A stretch of DNA of 26,657 nt from NCBI GenBank assembly GCA_003558335.1, contig PWMA01000002.1, positions 1 through 26,657 on the forward strand, read 5' to 3'. The stretch's first letter is position 1, and each line of letters begins with the position of its first letter. A program made the position numbers and the translations under genes. Source of the DNA: Candidatus Methanofastidiosia archaeon (GTDB lineage Archaea > Methanobacteriota_B > Thermococci > Methanofastidiosales > Methanofastidiosaceae). The notes beneath the pieces were generated by a model, which saw only the letters and a list, made by a program, of their open reading frames with translations, was not told the origin of the DNA and ran no database searches. Below are positions 6,864 through 14,310 of the stretch, one piece after another.

Positions 6864-7453
6864 ATGCTCTTAGAAAGGCCGTTAAATATATTCAACAAGG
6901 AGGGATTTTAGTATATCCTACAGACACTTGCTATGGGCTAGGCTGTGATGCAACTAATCCCAAAGCCATTGAAAAGATATATAGAATAAAGGAGAGAGAA
7001 AAAAATAAACCTCTTCCATTAATAGCCTCTTCAATTGAAATGATAGAAAAATATGTGTTTTTAGAAGAAAAAGCGATTAAACTATTCTTAGCTTTTCCAG
7101 GAATATCTGTTTCTCTTAGAAAAAAAGGAAACGCAATACCAGATACTGTAAATAGGGAAAAAATTGCCTTTAGAATACCTTCAAACGAAGTTTCAAGAAA
7201 ATTATCCGAAATGTCAAATAAGCCTTTGGTTTCTACCAGTGCAAATAGATCGGGTGATGAACCTCCTTATTCAATAGAGGAGGTAAAAATTAGTCTTAAA
7301 AATTTTATAAAAGACATTGACTTCTTCTTAGATGGTGGCGTTCTTGATAAAAATCCTCCTTCAACCATAATTGACTTAGTTGATGGAAAAATAGAAAGAA
7401 TAGGTAGTATAAAAGAAAAACAGATAAGGGATTTACTGGAGGGGCATCTTTGA
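6854..7453 (+). CDS. sua5: Threonylcarbamoyl-AMP synthase (Sua5/YrdC/TsaC domain)
   Basis: This enzyme makes the activated intermediate threonylcarbamoyl-AMP from threonine, bicarbonate and ATP, the first step of t6A synthesis. The 199-residue protein is a YrdC domain only, lacking the C-terminal Sua5 domain present in many archaea. Seen are the N-terminal YPTDTCYGLGCDA block (22-34), the basic KxR/SxN-type surface around IYRIKEREKNKPLPL and the VSTSANRSGDEPP block. It begins at TTG with a GAGGTGGAAG Shine-Dalgarno, overlapping kae1 by 10 nt, and its TGA overlaps the TTG of bud32. Co-translation with both KEOPS subunits is therefore likely. Confidence 0.93.
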   Translation: MDINALRKAVKYIQQGGILVYPTDTCYGLGCDATNPKAIEKIYRIKEREKNKPLPLIASSIEMIEKYVFLEEKAIKLFLAFPGISVSLRKKGNAIPDTVNREKIAFRIPSNEVSRKLSEMSNKPLVSTSANRSGDEPPYSIEEVKISLKNFIKDIDFFLDGGVLDKNPPSTIIDLVDGKIERIGSIKEKQIRDLLEGHL

Positions 7454-8097
7454 TTATAAAAAAAGGTGCTGAAGCTGATATATATCTTGAAGAATTCCAT
7501 AAAGTTTTTGGTTTTGAGTTTTATAATGAAAAAGTAATAATTAAAAAAAGAATAAAGAAGGGATATAGGATAAGTCAAATTGATGATGCAATAAGAGGAT
7601 TTAGAACTTCAAAGGAAGCAAAGTTAATTAATAAAGCGAAAATTTTTGGGGTTAATTCACCGGCGCTATATCATGTTGATTTGAATCAAAAAAGCATTAT
7701 AATGGAGTTTATAGAGGGGGTCCAATTAAAAGAATTTTTTTCATCAAAAGGATTGGATAAAAAGATAGGGTTAGATATAGGAAAATCTATTGGATTTCTT
7801 CACAAAGGTGGGATAATTCACGGAGATCTTACCACATCAAATATGATTTTAAGTGAAAATAAAATATATTTCATAGATTTTGGGCTTTCTGAAGAGTCTG
7901 AAGAGATAGAAAAACAAGGAATTGATATACATCTATTAAAACAGGCATTAGAAAGTACTCATTACGATATATCTAAGGACTTATATAAAACAATAATTCA
8001 AGGATACTCAAAAGTTATCGGAAATAAAAAAAAAGACGAAGTTCTTAAAAGAATAGAACTAATAGAAAAGAGAGGAAGATATAGAAAAAGAGATTAG
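7450..8097 (+). CDS. bud32: Bud32, KEOPS kinase/ATPase subunit
   Basis: Bud32 is the small Rio-type atypical kinase of KEOPS, acting mainly as an ATPase that activates Kae1. The 215-residue protein opens with the family's compact N-lobe (IIKKGAEADIYLEEF), has the lysine-rich VIIKKRIKKGYR strand, the catalytic loop HGDLTTSNMIL (about 125-135) and the metal-binding IDFGLS (about 143-148). It ends with the conserved basic RGRYRKRD tail known to be important for function in homologues. TTG start overlaps the sua5 stop (TTGA). The gene's own stop shares a TTAG tetranucleotide with the stop of the convergent UPF0147 gene. Confidence 0.94.
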   Translation: MIIKKGAEADIYLEEFHKVFGFEFYNEKVIIKKRIKKGYRISQIDDAIRGFRTSKEAKLINKAKIFGVNSPALYHVDLNQKSIIMEFIEGVQLKEFFSSKGLDKKIGLDIGKSIGFLHKGGIIHGDLTTSNMILSENKIYFIDFGLSEESEEIEKQGIDIHLLKQALESTHYDISKDLYKTIIQGYSKVIGNKKKDEVLKRIELIEKRGRYRKRD

Positions 8098-8345
8098 ATT
8101 TTTTCCAATTCACTTAAAACTTCCCAGAGAATAGTCCTTGTATGCATAGGCATATTTGGATCGTTTGAAATCTCATCAAGCAATTCAACTGCAGCATGTG
8201 CTCTTGACTGAGCAGGCTCAGAAGTGTCAAGGAGTCTATCTGCTGCTTCCTTGGCAGCTCTTCTTATATTTCGCGGAACGCTGTTATCTTCACTCACAAA
8301 TTCATTTAAGTAGTCAACTATACCTTTGATATTTTCTTCAGGCAT
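8094..8345 (-). CDS. UPF0147 family protein
   Basis: This small acidic helical protein (83 residues) matches the archaeal UPF0147 family, recognised from VPRNIRRAAKEAADRLLD in the middle and ELLDEISNDPNMPMHTRTILWEVLSELE at the C-terminus. The family is widespread in archaea and has no settled function. It is read from ATG with a strong GAGGTGAT Shine-Dalgarno. A TATA-like GGTTTTAAAG lies upstream in the 65-bp gap from the preceding minus-strand gene, so it probably has its own promoter. It converges on bud32 with overlapping stop codons. Confidence 0.9.
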   Translation of the reverse strand: MPEENIKGIVDYLNEFVSEDNSVPRNIRRAAKEAADRLLDTSEPAQSRAHAAVELLDEISNDPNMPMHTRTILWEVLSELEKI

Positions 8346-8410
8346 TACATCACCTCTTTCTTATAACCTATGAATATTTAATTACTTTAAAACCTTTATC
8401 TTTGGTGTGT

Positions 8411-9352
8411 TTAACTTATTATGGTAAAATATGTTAAAAGTATAGAAATTATGCCAAAAATAGCTCCGATTCCCCAAATTACAAAAACTAGAGTTTTTTC
8501 TTTTAACTTTAAATGAGATGTAAGTAAGTTTGCTATAGATACATATTTAGGCGGATGTAGAAAGCCTTCACTATCAACTCTCGTTGGTCCAATTTTTTTT
8601 CCTCCAAATTTTCTAATAGATTTAAACAAAAATTCTAATATCTGAGGGAATAGGATTAAAGCTCCAATTATCTCTATATTTTTTATTATAGAAAATGATG
8701 CTATCGTTGCACCTATCAATAAAGTTCCAGCGTCTCCAGGAAATATTTTAGCAGGATATTTATTATAGACTAAAAAAGCAATCAAGGAAAAGGTAAAGGT
8801 GACCATATAAAAAAATGTTTTTACATCTCCAAGAATTAATATACAAATTGAAAGCGATAATGTAGATATTACTCCTAATCCTACTTCTTCCCCATTAAAA
8901 CCTGCAAGTAAGTTTGTAAGATTTGACGCTGCAGTCATACCTATCGGCACAACAAGAAAGTAAAGGATTCCCAGTTCTATTTTAAATAAAATTAGATTTA
9001 GGGAGGTATTACTGATGAAAAATATCAAAGGTATTCCTCCTAAGAGGCACAAAATTAGTTTCAATTTTTGAGAAATATTGTAAAGATCGTCTATCAGACC
9101 GATTAAACCTATAATAATAATTGGAAGTGTAAACATTAGTATAGATATATCTCTAACTAATAGATAATAAAGACTAAAAATTGGAACAGTTCCTATTAAA
9201 AGTGCTATGCCTCCAGCTTCAGGAACTTCATATTTTTTTAGTTTATGAAGATCAACACCAACTATTTTATGTTTTTTATTAAATTTGCCTATTAAAGGAG
9301 TAACTATGAATGTAACTATAAAGGAAAAAATTGGCAACAATACTAAAATCAT
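8411..9352 (-). CDS. aglH: Polyprenyl-phosphate GlcNAc-1-phosphate transferase (DPAGT1/AglH-like)
   Basis: This is an integral membrane enzyme of the MraY/WecA/DPAGT1 superfamily (about 10 helices). It would transfer a sugar-1-phosphate, probably N-acetylglucosamine type, from UDP to dolichyl phosphate, the first step of archaeal N-glycan assembly. Conserved features are LHKLKKYEVPEAGGIA near residue 36, the catalytic Asp pair in GLIGLIDDLYN near 84, the NLLAGFNGEEVGLG block near 147, and the KIFPGDAGTLLIGA Asp loop near 202. HPPKYVS near the end is typical of the eukaryote/archaeal branch. It is divergent from the HAD gene across a 39-bp spacer. Confidence 0.88.
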   Translation of the reverse strand: MILVLLPIFSFIVTFIVTPLIGKFNKKHKIVGVDLHKLKKYEVPEAGGIALLIGTVPIFSLYYLLVRDISILMFTLPIIIIGLIGLIDDLYNISQKLKLILCLLGGIPLIFFISNTSLNLILFKIELGILYFLVVPIGMTAASNLTNLLAGFNGEEVGLGVISTLSLSICILILGDVKTFFYMVTFTFSLIAFLVYNKYPAKIFPGDAGTLLIGATIASFSIIKNIEIIGALILFPQILEFLFKSIRKFGGKKIGPTRVDSEGFLHPPKYVSIANLLTSHLKLKEKTLVFVIWGIGAIFGIISILLTYFTIIS

Positions 9353-9363
9353 GAACTAAGTGT

Positions 9364-9369
9364 TATATA
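9364..9369 (+). promoter_or_regulatory. TATA box of the HAD phosphatase gene
   Basis: TATATA is centred about 26 nt before the ATG at 9392. This spacing argues that 9392, rather than the in-frame TTG at 9371, is the true start. Confidence 0.45.
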
Positions 9370-9375
9370 GTTGTT

Positions 9376-9385
9376 CTTAAATATT
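9376..9385 (-). promoter_or_regulatory. TATA box of the aglH-like gene
   Basis: On the minus strand AATATTTAAG is centred about 28 nt before the ATG at 9352. It lies closer to the HAD gene than the HAD gene's own box does, so the two divergent promoters interlock within 39 bp. Confidence 0.4.
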
Positions 9386-9391
9386 GCTATT

Positions 9392-10045
9392 ATGGGTAAT
9401 AGAGAACTTTCCTGTTACAATCTTTTCTTGTTTGATATGGACGGAACTTTAGTCAAGTTTAAATTAGATTTTGATGATTTAAAAAGAACAACAAGAAAAA
9501 TATTGGAAGAAAAAGGGATATATATAGAATTTAAAGGATCTCTAATTGAAACAATGAAAGAGCTGAAATCATTGTTTCTTGACGAAGGAGATTATAATAA
9601 TTTTGTTGAAAATATTAAAAATATTATGATCCAGCACGAGATTGAAGCATCAGAAAAAGCTGAAGCTTTTTCTCGTTCTAAGGAACTATTAGACATCTTA
9701 AAGTCAAAAGGCAAAAATATTGGCGTTGTCACCAGGAATAATAAGATTGCCTCAATTAAAACTCTAGAAACTTCTGGATTAATCGAATACATCGATGTTT
9801 TAATAACAAGGGACGATGTTGAAAAAGTTAAACCTGATCCCCATCATGTAGAAGTAGCCATCAAATTTTTGAATAAAAAGGCAGAAGAAACTGTTGTCAT
9901 TGGAGACCATAAATATGATATTATTTCTGGCAAAAAGGCTGGATGTTTTACCATAGGGGTTTTGTCTGAAATATCTTCGGAAGAGTTTGTTAATGAAGCA
10001 GACCTTTTAATTTCCTCAGTTGAAGAAATATTATCGTTTTTATAG
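9392..10045 (+). CDS. HAD-superfamily hydrolase (phosphoglycolate phosphatase-like)
   Basis: A soluble HAD phosphatase of about 217 residues. Motif I is FLFDMDGTLV with the nucleophile and acid Asp pair. A helical cap follows from about residue 35 to 85. Motif II is the Thr of IGVVTRNN, motif III includes the Lys of VKPDPHH, and motif IV is VIGDHKYDIISGKKAGC. The arrangement is that of subfamily I with an alpha-helical cap, as in phosphoglycolate phosphatase. The actual substrate cannot be read from sequence. Start at 9392 is chosen because a TATA box lies at leaderless distance; TTG at 9371 would add seven residues. Confidence 0.88.
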   Translation: MGNRELSCYNLFLFDMDGTLVKFKLDFDDLKRTTRKILEEKGIYIEFKGSLIETMKELKSLFLDEGDYNNFVENIKNIMIQHEIEASEKAEAFSRSKELLDILKSKGKNIGVVTRNNKIASIKTLETSGLIEYIDVLITRDDVEKVKPDPHHVEVAIKFLNKKAEETVVIGDHKYDIISGKKAGCFTIGVLSEISSEEFVNEADLLISSVEEILSFL

Positions 10046-10060
10046 GGCTATAGACAATAA

Positions 10061-10070
10061 AGTTTTTAAA
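10061..10070 (+). promoter_or_regulatory. TATA-like element upstream of rps6e
   Basis: AGTTTTTAAA lies about 50 nt before the rps6e ATG, leaving a leader of roughly 25 nt that contains the AAAGGAGGGG Shine-Dalgarno. Confidence 0.35.
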
Positions 10071-10116
10071 CAGCAATTTAATCGTTTCGTATATATCCAA
10101 AGAAAGGAGGGGCACA

Positions 10117-10518
10117 ATGGAATACAAAGTTATTGTTTCTTACCAAGATGGTAAAACTATACAGAAAGAAGTAAAGGACAAACAGGCTGAGTCTCTCTTT
10201 GGTTTAAAAGTTGGGGAAGAGTTCAACGGTGAAACAATAGGACTTTCTGGACATACTCTAAAAATCACAGGTGGATCTGACAAAGATGGCTTTCCAATGA
10301 GAAAAGACCTTGATGGAAGTAGAAGAGTTAAACTCCTACTAACTAAAAGTGTTGGATTTAGGCCTGTGCAAAAAGGGGATAGACGGAAAAAGAGAGTTAG
10401 AGGCAATACAATAAATGAAGATATAGCCCAAATTAATACCAAAGTAATAAAACCTAAAAAATATGAAGCGCCTGAGGAAGAAAAGACTGAAGAAGAATCG
10501 GAAGAATCAAAATCATAA
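10117..10518 (+). CDS. rps6e: Small ribosomal subunit protein S6e
   Basis: S6e is a component of the archaeal/eukaryotic small ribosomal subunit. The 133-residue protein carries the hallmark block GGSDKDGFPMRKDLDGSRRVKLLL (about 53-76), split here by GFPMR, followed by the basic VGFRPVQKGDRRKKRVRGNTI segment. It ends with a short acidic Glu-rich tail. The start is set by one of the strongest Shine-Dalgarno sites in the window (AAAGGAGGGG). It lies 34 bp before the aIF2 gamma gene; this S6e-aIF2 gamma adjacency is common in archaea, and co-transcription is likely. Confidence 0.96.
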   Translation: MEYKVIVSYQDGKTIQKEVKDKQAESLFGLKVGEEFNGETIGLSGHTLKITGGSDKDGFPMRKDLDGSRRVKLLLTKSVGFRPVQKGDRRKKRVRGNTINEDIAQINTKVIKPKKYEAPEEEKTEEESEESKS

Positions 10519-10552
10519 AGGAGATATTACTAATCTTAAAGGAGTTATATAG

Positions 10553-11773
10553 TTGGGACAAGCTGAATTAAATATAGGCCTTGTAGGGCATGTCGACCAT
10601 GGCAAAACAACATTGACAAGAGCTCTATCTGGGGTTTGGACAGACAAACATAGCGAAGAGCTTAGAAGAGGTATTACAATTAGACTAGGATATGCCGATA
10701 TCGAGTTTAGAAAATGTGAATCCTGTGATGGAGTTGAGGCCTATACTACTGAAAACGCTTGTCCTAAATGTGGTGAAGAATCCAAAATCTTAAGGAAAGT
10801 TTCCTTTGTTGATGCACCTGGACATGAAACTCTAATGGCAACTATGCTCTCTGGAGCAGCAATCATGGACGGGGCAATATTAGTTATAGCTGCAAACGAA
10901 GATTGTCCACAACCACAGACAAGAGAGCATCTGATGGCACTCAATATTGTTGGAATTAAAAATATAGTTATAGCCCAGAATAAAATAGAAGTTGTATCAA
11001 AGGAAAAGGCAATCGAAAATTATAATCAGATAAAGAGTTTTATTAAAGGAACTGTAGCAGAAAATGCTCCTATTATTCCGATATCAGCTCAACACAAAGT
11101 TAATATCGACTATCTAATAAAAACAATTGAAGATGTAATTAAGACTCCAAAAAGAGATCCAAACAAACCCCCAATAATGTATATTGCAAGATCTTTCGAT
11201 ACAAATAGGCCAGGATTCCATCCAGAAGATCTAAAAGGTGGAGTCATAGGCGGATCTCTTATACAGGGAAAATTAAAACTCGGAGATACTGTAGAGATAA
11301 GGCCAGGATTTGAAAAAATAGAACAAAATAAAAAGTTCTTTAAGCCAATCAAAACTGAAATATCAACTTTAAATGTAAGCAATGAAGCTGTAGAAGAAGC
11401 ATTGCCTGGGGGACTCCTTGGAGTTGGAACTATACTTGATCCTGCAGTTACAAAGTCAGACACATTAGCAGGAAGCATTCTGGGACATCCTGGAGACTTG
11501 CCTAATATTTGGGATACTTTAACTCTTGAAATCTCTCTACTCGATAGGGTAGTAGGTACAGAAGAGGAAATTGAAGTTGAACCTATAAGGCCCAAAGAAA
11601 TGCTTCTATTGAATGTCGGAACAGCTAAAACTATAGGAACAACAACTAAGGTTGGAAAAGTTACAGAATTAATATTAAAACGTCCTGTTTGTTCTTTAGT
11701 TGGCGAAAGAGTAGCCATAAGCAGAAGGGTCGGGGCCAGATGGAGACTAATAGGCTACGGAATAATAAAATAA
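10553..11773 (+). CDS. eif2g: Translation initiation factor aIF2 gamma
   Basis: This GTPase subunit of the heterotrimeric factor delivers initiator Met-tRNA to the ribosome. The 406-residue protein has the G1 loop GHVDHGKTTL (near 11-20), a zinc knuckle with CESC and CPKC (about 55-75), the G3 DAPGHE motif, the G4-region NKIE and the G5 SAQH. Two beta-barrel domains follow and the protein ends with RWRLIGYGIIK, typical of the family. It starts at TTG with AAAGGAGTT at Shine-Dalgarno distance. The downstream PIN-domain gene overlaps its 3' end. The alpha subunit is encoded at 14775-15554; beta is not in this window. Confidence 0.97.
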   Translation: MGQAELNIGLVGHVDHGKTTLTRALSGVWTDKHSEELRRGITIRLGYADIEFRKCESCDGVEAYTTENACPKCGEESKILRKVSFVDAPGHETLMATMLSGAAIMDGAILVIAANEDCPQPQTREHLMALNIVGIKNIVIAQNKIEVVSKEKAIENYNQIKSFIKGTVAENAPIIPISAQHKVNIDYLIKTIEDVIKTPKRDPNKPPIMYIARSFDTNRPGFHPEDLKGGVIGGSLIQGKLKLGDTVEIRPGFEKIEQNKKFFKPIKTEISTLNVSNEAVEEALPGGLLGVGTILDPAVTKSDTLAGSILGHPGDLPNIWDTLTLEISLLDRVVGTEEEIEVEPIRPKEMLLLNVGTAKTIGTTTKVGKVTELILKRPVCSLVGERVAISRRVGARWRLIGYGIIK

Positions 11774-12144
11774 TTGTAATTTTAGATACAAATTTTCTTC
11801 TTCTTCCAGGTAGATTTAATCTTAGAATAGAGTCAATTGAAGACATTGTCCACAAAAAATTTGAAATAGTTGTACCCAAAAATGTTATTCTTGAATTAAA
11901 AAATATTGAACTTACCGGATCGGATAAAACTTCAAAAGAAATTGCATTAAAAATTTCAGAGAGATATAAAAAAATTGATTTAGAGGGACCTGTAGATAAA
12001 TCAATTTTAGAATATGCAAAAAATAATAAATGCATTGTTGCAACAAATGATATGAAATTAAAGTCCGAGCTAAGAAAAATTCAAGTTCCAGTAATATTCA
12101 TGAAAAAGGGATTAAGACTTGGAATTGAAGGTTATATTGAATAA
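11740..12144 (+). CDS. Fcf1/Utp24-like PIN-domain protein
   Basis: The 134-residue protein is a single PIN domain of the archaeal family related to eukaryotic Fcf1/Utp24 (COG1412-type). The acidic residues of a metal-dependent nuclease site are present: ILDTNFLLLPG (first Asp, about 16), VVPKNVILELKN (Glu) and VATNDMKLKSEL (late Asp). The eukaryotic relatives act in pre-rRNA processing; the archaeal role is inferred. The ATG at 11740 lies within the aIF2 gamma gene; the longer frame reaching back to 11689 is unlikely because the added residues are not PIN-like. Following aIF2 gamma is the usual archaeal position. Confidence 0.85.
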   Translation: METNRLRNNKIIVILDTNFLLLPGRFNLRIESIEDIVHKKFEIVVPKNVILELKNIELTGSDKTSKEIALKISERYKKIDLEGPVDKSILEYAKNNKCIVATNDMKLKSELRKIQVPVIFMKKGLRLGIEGYIE

Positions 12145-12626
12145 ATTAATTTTTTGATAACTTCTATATTGGCTTCTACTGGTTTAGATGTGTCTACAAC
12201 AATTACATCGTCTTGAAATTCTTCAAATATTTTTTTCATCTTAAGATAAACGTTATAGTCTGCATCGCTATATTTGTCTTTTCGCATATTGAGTCTTTCC
12301 TTAAGAAGTTCTTCAGGCGTGCTACAATAAACAAAAAAAACACTATTTGAAAGTGACCTTCCAACATCTTTTGCATTTTCCCTTAATTCTATTGAGTAAA
12401 AAGTACCATCAAGGATAACATTTTTTCCTCTGCTCAAATAACTTCTAGCCTGTAAAAATAGTTCATTGTATACAATTTTTTTATCCATTTCGTTATAAAT
12501 TGGTTTTTTAAATATCATTTTCCTAATTTTGTCAGTAGAAAAAACAATAGCATCTAATTCTTCTGCAAGCGCCTCTGCAATTGTAGTTTTACCTGTACCC
12601 GGAAGGCCCGTAATTACAATGAGCAT
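12132..12626 (-). CDS. P-loop kinase (AAA_33/adenylate kinase-like)
   Basis: This small soluble nucleotide-dependent kinase has Walker A GLPGTGKT at residues 7-14, STDKIRKMIF near 32, VILDGTFYS (Walker B-like strand with a following substrate residue) near 86, and a lid-like ERLNMRKDK near 126. The layout is that of the AAA_33/zeta-toxin-related kinases with unknown acceptor, rather than true adenylate kinase. ATG at 12626 is preferred over an upstream TTG or GTG: a TATA element lies about 29 nt upstream and the family begins just before the P-loop. Its 3' end overlaps the convergent PIN gene by 13 nt. Confidence 0.78.
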   Translation of the reverse strand: MLIVITGLPGTGKTTIAEALAEELDAIVFSTDKIRKMIFKKPIYNEMDKKIVYNELFLQARSYLSRGKNVILDGTFYSIELRENAKDVGRSLSNSVFFVYCSTPEELLKERLNMRKDKYSDADYNVYLKMKKIFEEFQDDVIVVDTSKPVEANIEVIKKLIYSI

Positions 12627-12646
12627 ATTATTTCCAATAAGGTAAG

Positions 12647-12660
12647 TTTTAAATATATTA
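12647..12660. promoter_or_regulatory. Shared bidirectional TATA region
   Basis: TTTTAAATATATTA reads as a TATA box on both strands, about 29 nt from the minus-strand kinase ATG (12626) and about 20-23 nt from the plus-strand OB-fold ATG (12674). One element could drive both leaderless genes. Confidence 0.4.
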
Positions 12661-12673
12661 CCCAAAATATTGG

Positions 12674-12997
12674 ATGAGGGATAATTTGGTAGATAGATTT
12701 ACAAAACCGCCATTTAAGAAGTCACGGATAGTTGATATACCAAATGAAAAATACGTAAGCGTTGTAGGGGCAATAATAAAAAAGAGCGGTAGTGATATTC
12801 TTTTAGACGATGGCACAGGACAAATTGAAGTAGTTTTCAACGAAGACATCAACTATAAAGAAGGAGACATTGTTAGAATATTCGGTGTTGTCATTTCTGG
12901 CTCTTTAAAAGGAGAATTAATACAAGATATGTCAGAACTTGATATAAAACTCTATAGAGAAAGCTTTGACAAAATTAAAGATCTTTATTATATTTGA
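12674..12997 (+). CDS. OB-fold nucleic-acid-binding protein (RPA-like)
   Basis: The 107-residue protein reads as one OB fold: VSVVGAIIKKSGSDILLDDGTGQIEVVF (strands 1-3, with the DDGTG turn) and YKEGDIVRIFGVVISGSLKGELIQDM (strands 4-5). This pattern is shared by small RPA-type single-strand DNA-binding proteins and tRNA-anticodon OB domains. The immediate downstream replication genes (PCNA and GINS) favour a replication or repair role, as an inference. No zinc finger is present. It is transcribed from the shared TATA region; PCNA has its own promoter 60 bp downstream. Confidence 0.7.
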   Translation: MRDNLVDRFTKPPFKKSRIVDIPNEKYVSVVGAIIKKSGSDILLDDGTGQIEVVFNEDINYKEGDIVRIFGVVISGSLKGELIQDMSELDIKLYRESFDKIKDLYYI

Positions 12998-13006
12998 ATA
13001 TTCCAT

Positions 13007-13021
13007 TAAATTTATATAAAT
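13007..13021 (+). promoter_or_regulatory. TATA box of the pcna operon
   Basis: AAATTTATATAAATA lies about 45 nt before the pcna ATG. The resulting leader of about 20 nt contains AAGGTGAG, a strong Shine-Dalgarno 4-5 nt before the ATG at 13058. Confidence 0.5.
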
Positions 13022-13057
13022 ATACTAAAACTAAGGATTAAGTTATAAGGTGAGCTA

Positions 13058-13795
13058 ATGTTTGAAGCCGTTTTAAGTGCAGAAACCTGGAGAAAATGCG
13101 TCACAGCTATTGGTAGTCTTGTAGAAGAAGTTCCTTTGAAGATTACCTCTGAAGGAATTGAGTTAAGGGCTATGGATCCATCTCATGTGAGCATGATAGA
13201 TTTTAAAATGGGCAAAGAAGTATTTGCAGAGTTTAAAACTGATAAAGAAGCGATTATAGGTATCGATATTGAAGATATGTCTAAATTTATAAATAGAAGT
13301 CGAAATGATGACATTCTTGTTTTAAAATATGATGAAGAAAAAAATAAGATACTCATGGTGCTAAAAGGTACATCTACTAGGAGGTTTGGCTGTCAACTTA
13401 TAGATGTTACAGAGCAATCTAATCTTAAGATGCCTGCGCTAAATACAACTTCAAAGGTAAAATTAAATTCTCAGGCTTTTAGGGAAGGATTAAAAGATGC
13501 AAATATTGTTTCAGACCATGTTTCGCTAAAAGCAGACGATGCATTTTATATGATTGCTGAAGGGGATACGGGCGATATAGAAGTAAAACTTGAAAAAGGT
13601 GATCCTGATCTTAATGAAATCCTTGTATCTGCAGCAGCTTCTTCTACATTTAATTTGAGTTATTTAACAGATATGTCAAAATCTATGCCTGGAGAAATGT
13701 CCATAGAGTTAGGAAATGACATGCCTGTCAAAATTGAATTTGAAATAGAAGGCGCTTCATTTGTCTTTATATTGGCCCCTAGAGTCGAAAGATGA
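13058..13795 (+). CDS. pcn: DNA polymerase sliding clamp PCNA
   Basis: PCNA is the ring-shaped sliding clamp that tethers replicative polymerases and many repair enzymes. The 245-residue length is standard. Family blocks are visible: WRKCVTAIGSLVEEVPLKIT with GIELRAMDPSHVSMIDF early in domain one, the interdomain loop around LIDVTEQSNLKMP, and the C-terminal MPVKIEFEIEGASFVFILAPRVE, which contains the conserved API-like edge. It is the first gene of a long operon that continues with gins51, rpl44e, rps27e, aif2a, nop10 and a PAC2-family gene. Its TGA overlaps the ATG of the GINS gene. Confidence 0.97.
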   Translation: MFEAVLSAETWRKCVTAIGSLVEEVPLKITSEGIELRAMDPSHVSMIDFKMGKEVFAEFKTDKEAIIGIDIEDMSKFINRSRNDDILVLKYDEEKNKILMVLKGTSTRRFGCQLIDVTEQSNLKMPALNTTSKVKLNSQAFREGLKDANIVSDHVSLKADDAFYMIAEGDTGDIEVKLEKGDPDLNEILVSAAASSTFNLSYLTDMSKSMPGEMSIELGNDMPVKIEFEIEGASFVFILAPRVER

Positions 13796-14295
13796 GAAAT
13801 ATTATGGGAAAACATAATGAAAAACCTATTGATATTTTCATAAAAGAGTGCATGAAAAAAGGTATTCTAGGATATGAAGAAAATGACAAAAAGAATATTT
13901 TAGAATTATTAAATCAAACTTTTGATGAGAACTCACTTGAAAACAAAATAAAAAAAGCTAAAAGCGAATACATTAAAAATCATTTTGAAAATTTTTATAA
14001 AAAAGAATTTATATCGATAGTTGAAAAAACTCTTAAAGGTAACAATTTGAATAGTGAGCATTCAAAAAGCATTCAAACTCTCATTAATAATTATAGAACC
14101 GGTGTACTTGAGTCAAATATAGTCTCCAATGAAAGAAGGGAAAAGGTTTTTAAGGAGGTAAAGCTCTCACAAGATGTACCAGAGTTCATAGGAGAAGATA
14201 TGAGATCATATGGACCGTATAAAAAAGGGGAGATAGTTTCAATTCCCTTGAGAAATGCAGAGATACTTATAAGAGAGAAATTTGCTGAGAGATAG
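13792..14295 (+). CDS. gins51: GINS complex subunit Gins51
   Basis: GINS couples the MCM helicase to other replisome proteins. The 167-residue protein is mostly helical in its first 110 residues (A domain), then has the small beta-rich B domain at the C-terminus: DVPEFIGEDMRSYGPYKKGEIVSIP and LRNAEILIREKFAER. An A-then-B order marks it as the Gins51 (Sld5/Psf1-like) type rather than Gins23. The ATG overlaps the PCNA stop (ATGA); an internal ATG at 13804 is an alternative. Its position next to pcna supports the call. No Gins23 gene is in this window. Confidence 0.88.
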   Translation: MRNIMGKHNEKPIDIFIKECMKKGILGYEENDKKNILELLNQTFDENSLENKIKKAKSEYIKNHFENFYKKEFISIVEKTLKGNNLNSEHSKSIQTLINNYRTGVLESNIVSNERREKVFKEVKLSQDVPEFIGEDMRSYGPYKKGEIVSIPLRNAEILIREKFAER

Positions 14296-14310
14296 TCGAG
14301 AGTGATTCTT

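Noticed and set aside
7267..7578. 103-residue minus-strand frame across the sua5/bud32 junction
   Set aside because: It is antisense to two conserved genes, and its composition is Phe/Ile/Ser-rich as expected from complemented AT-rich coding sequence.
11110..11718. 202-residue minus-strand frame opposite aIF2 gamma
   Set aside because: It is fully antisense to a clearly conserved GTPase gene, and its translation is low-complexity Ser/Pro-rich with no domain.
11689..11739. N-terminal extension of the PIN gene
   Set aside because: The added residues overlap the conserved end of aIF2 gamma and do not belong to a PIN domain; ATG at 11740 fits better.
12132..12626. Calling the P-loop kinase a true adenylate kinase
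   Set aside because: The Walker A is right but the typical AMP-binding and lid blocks of adenylate kinase are missing; a general AAA_33-type kinase is safer.
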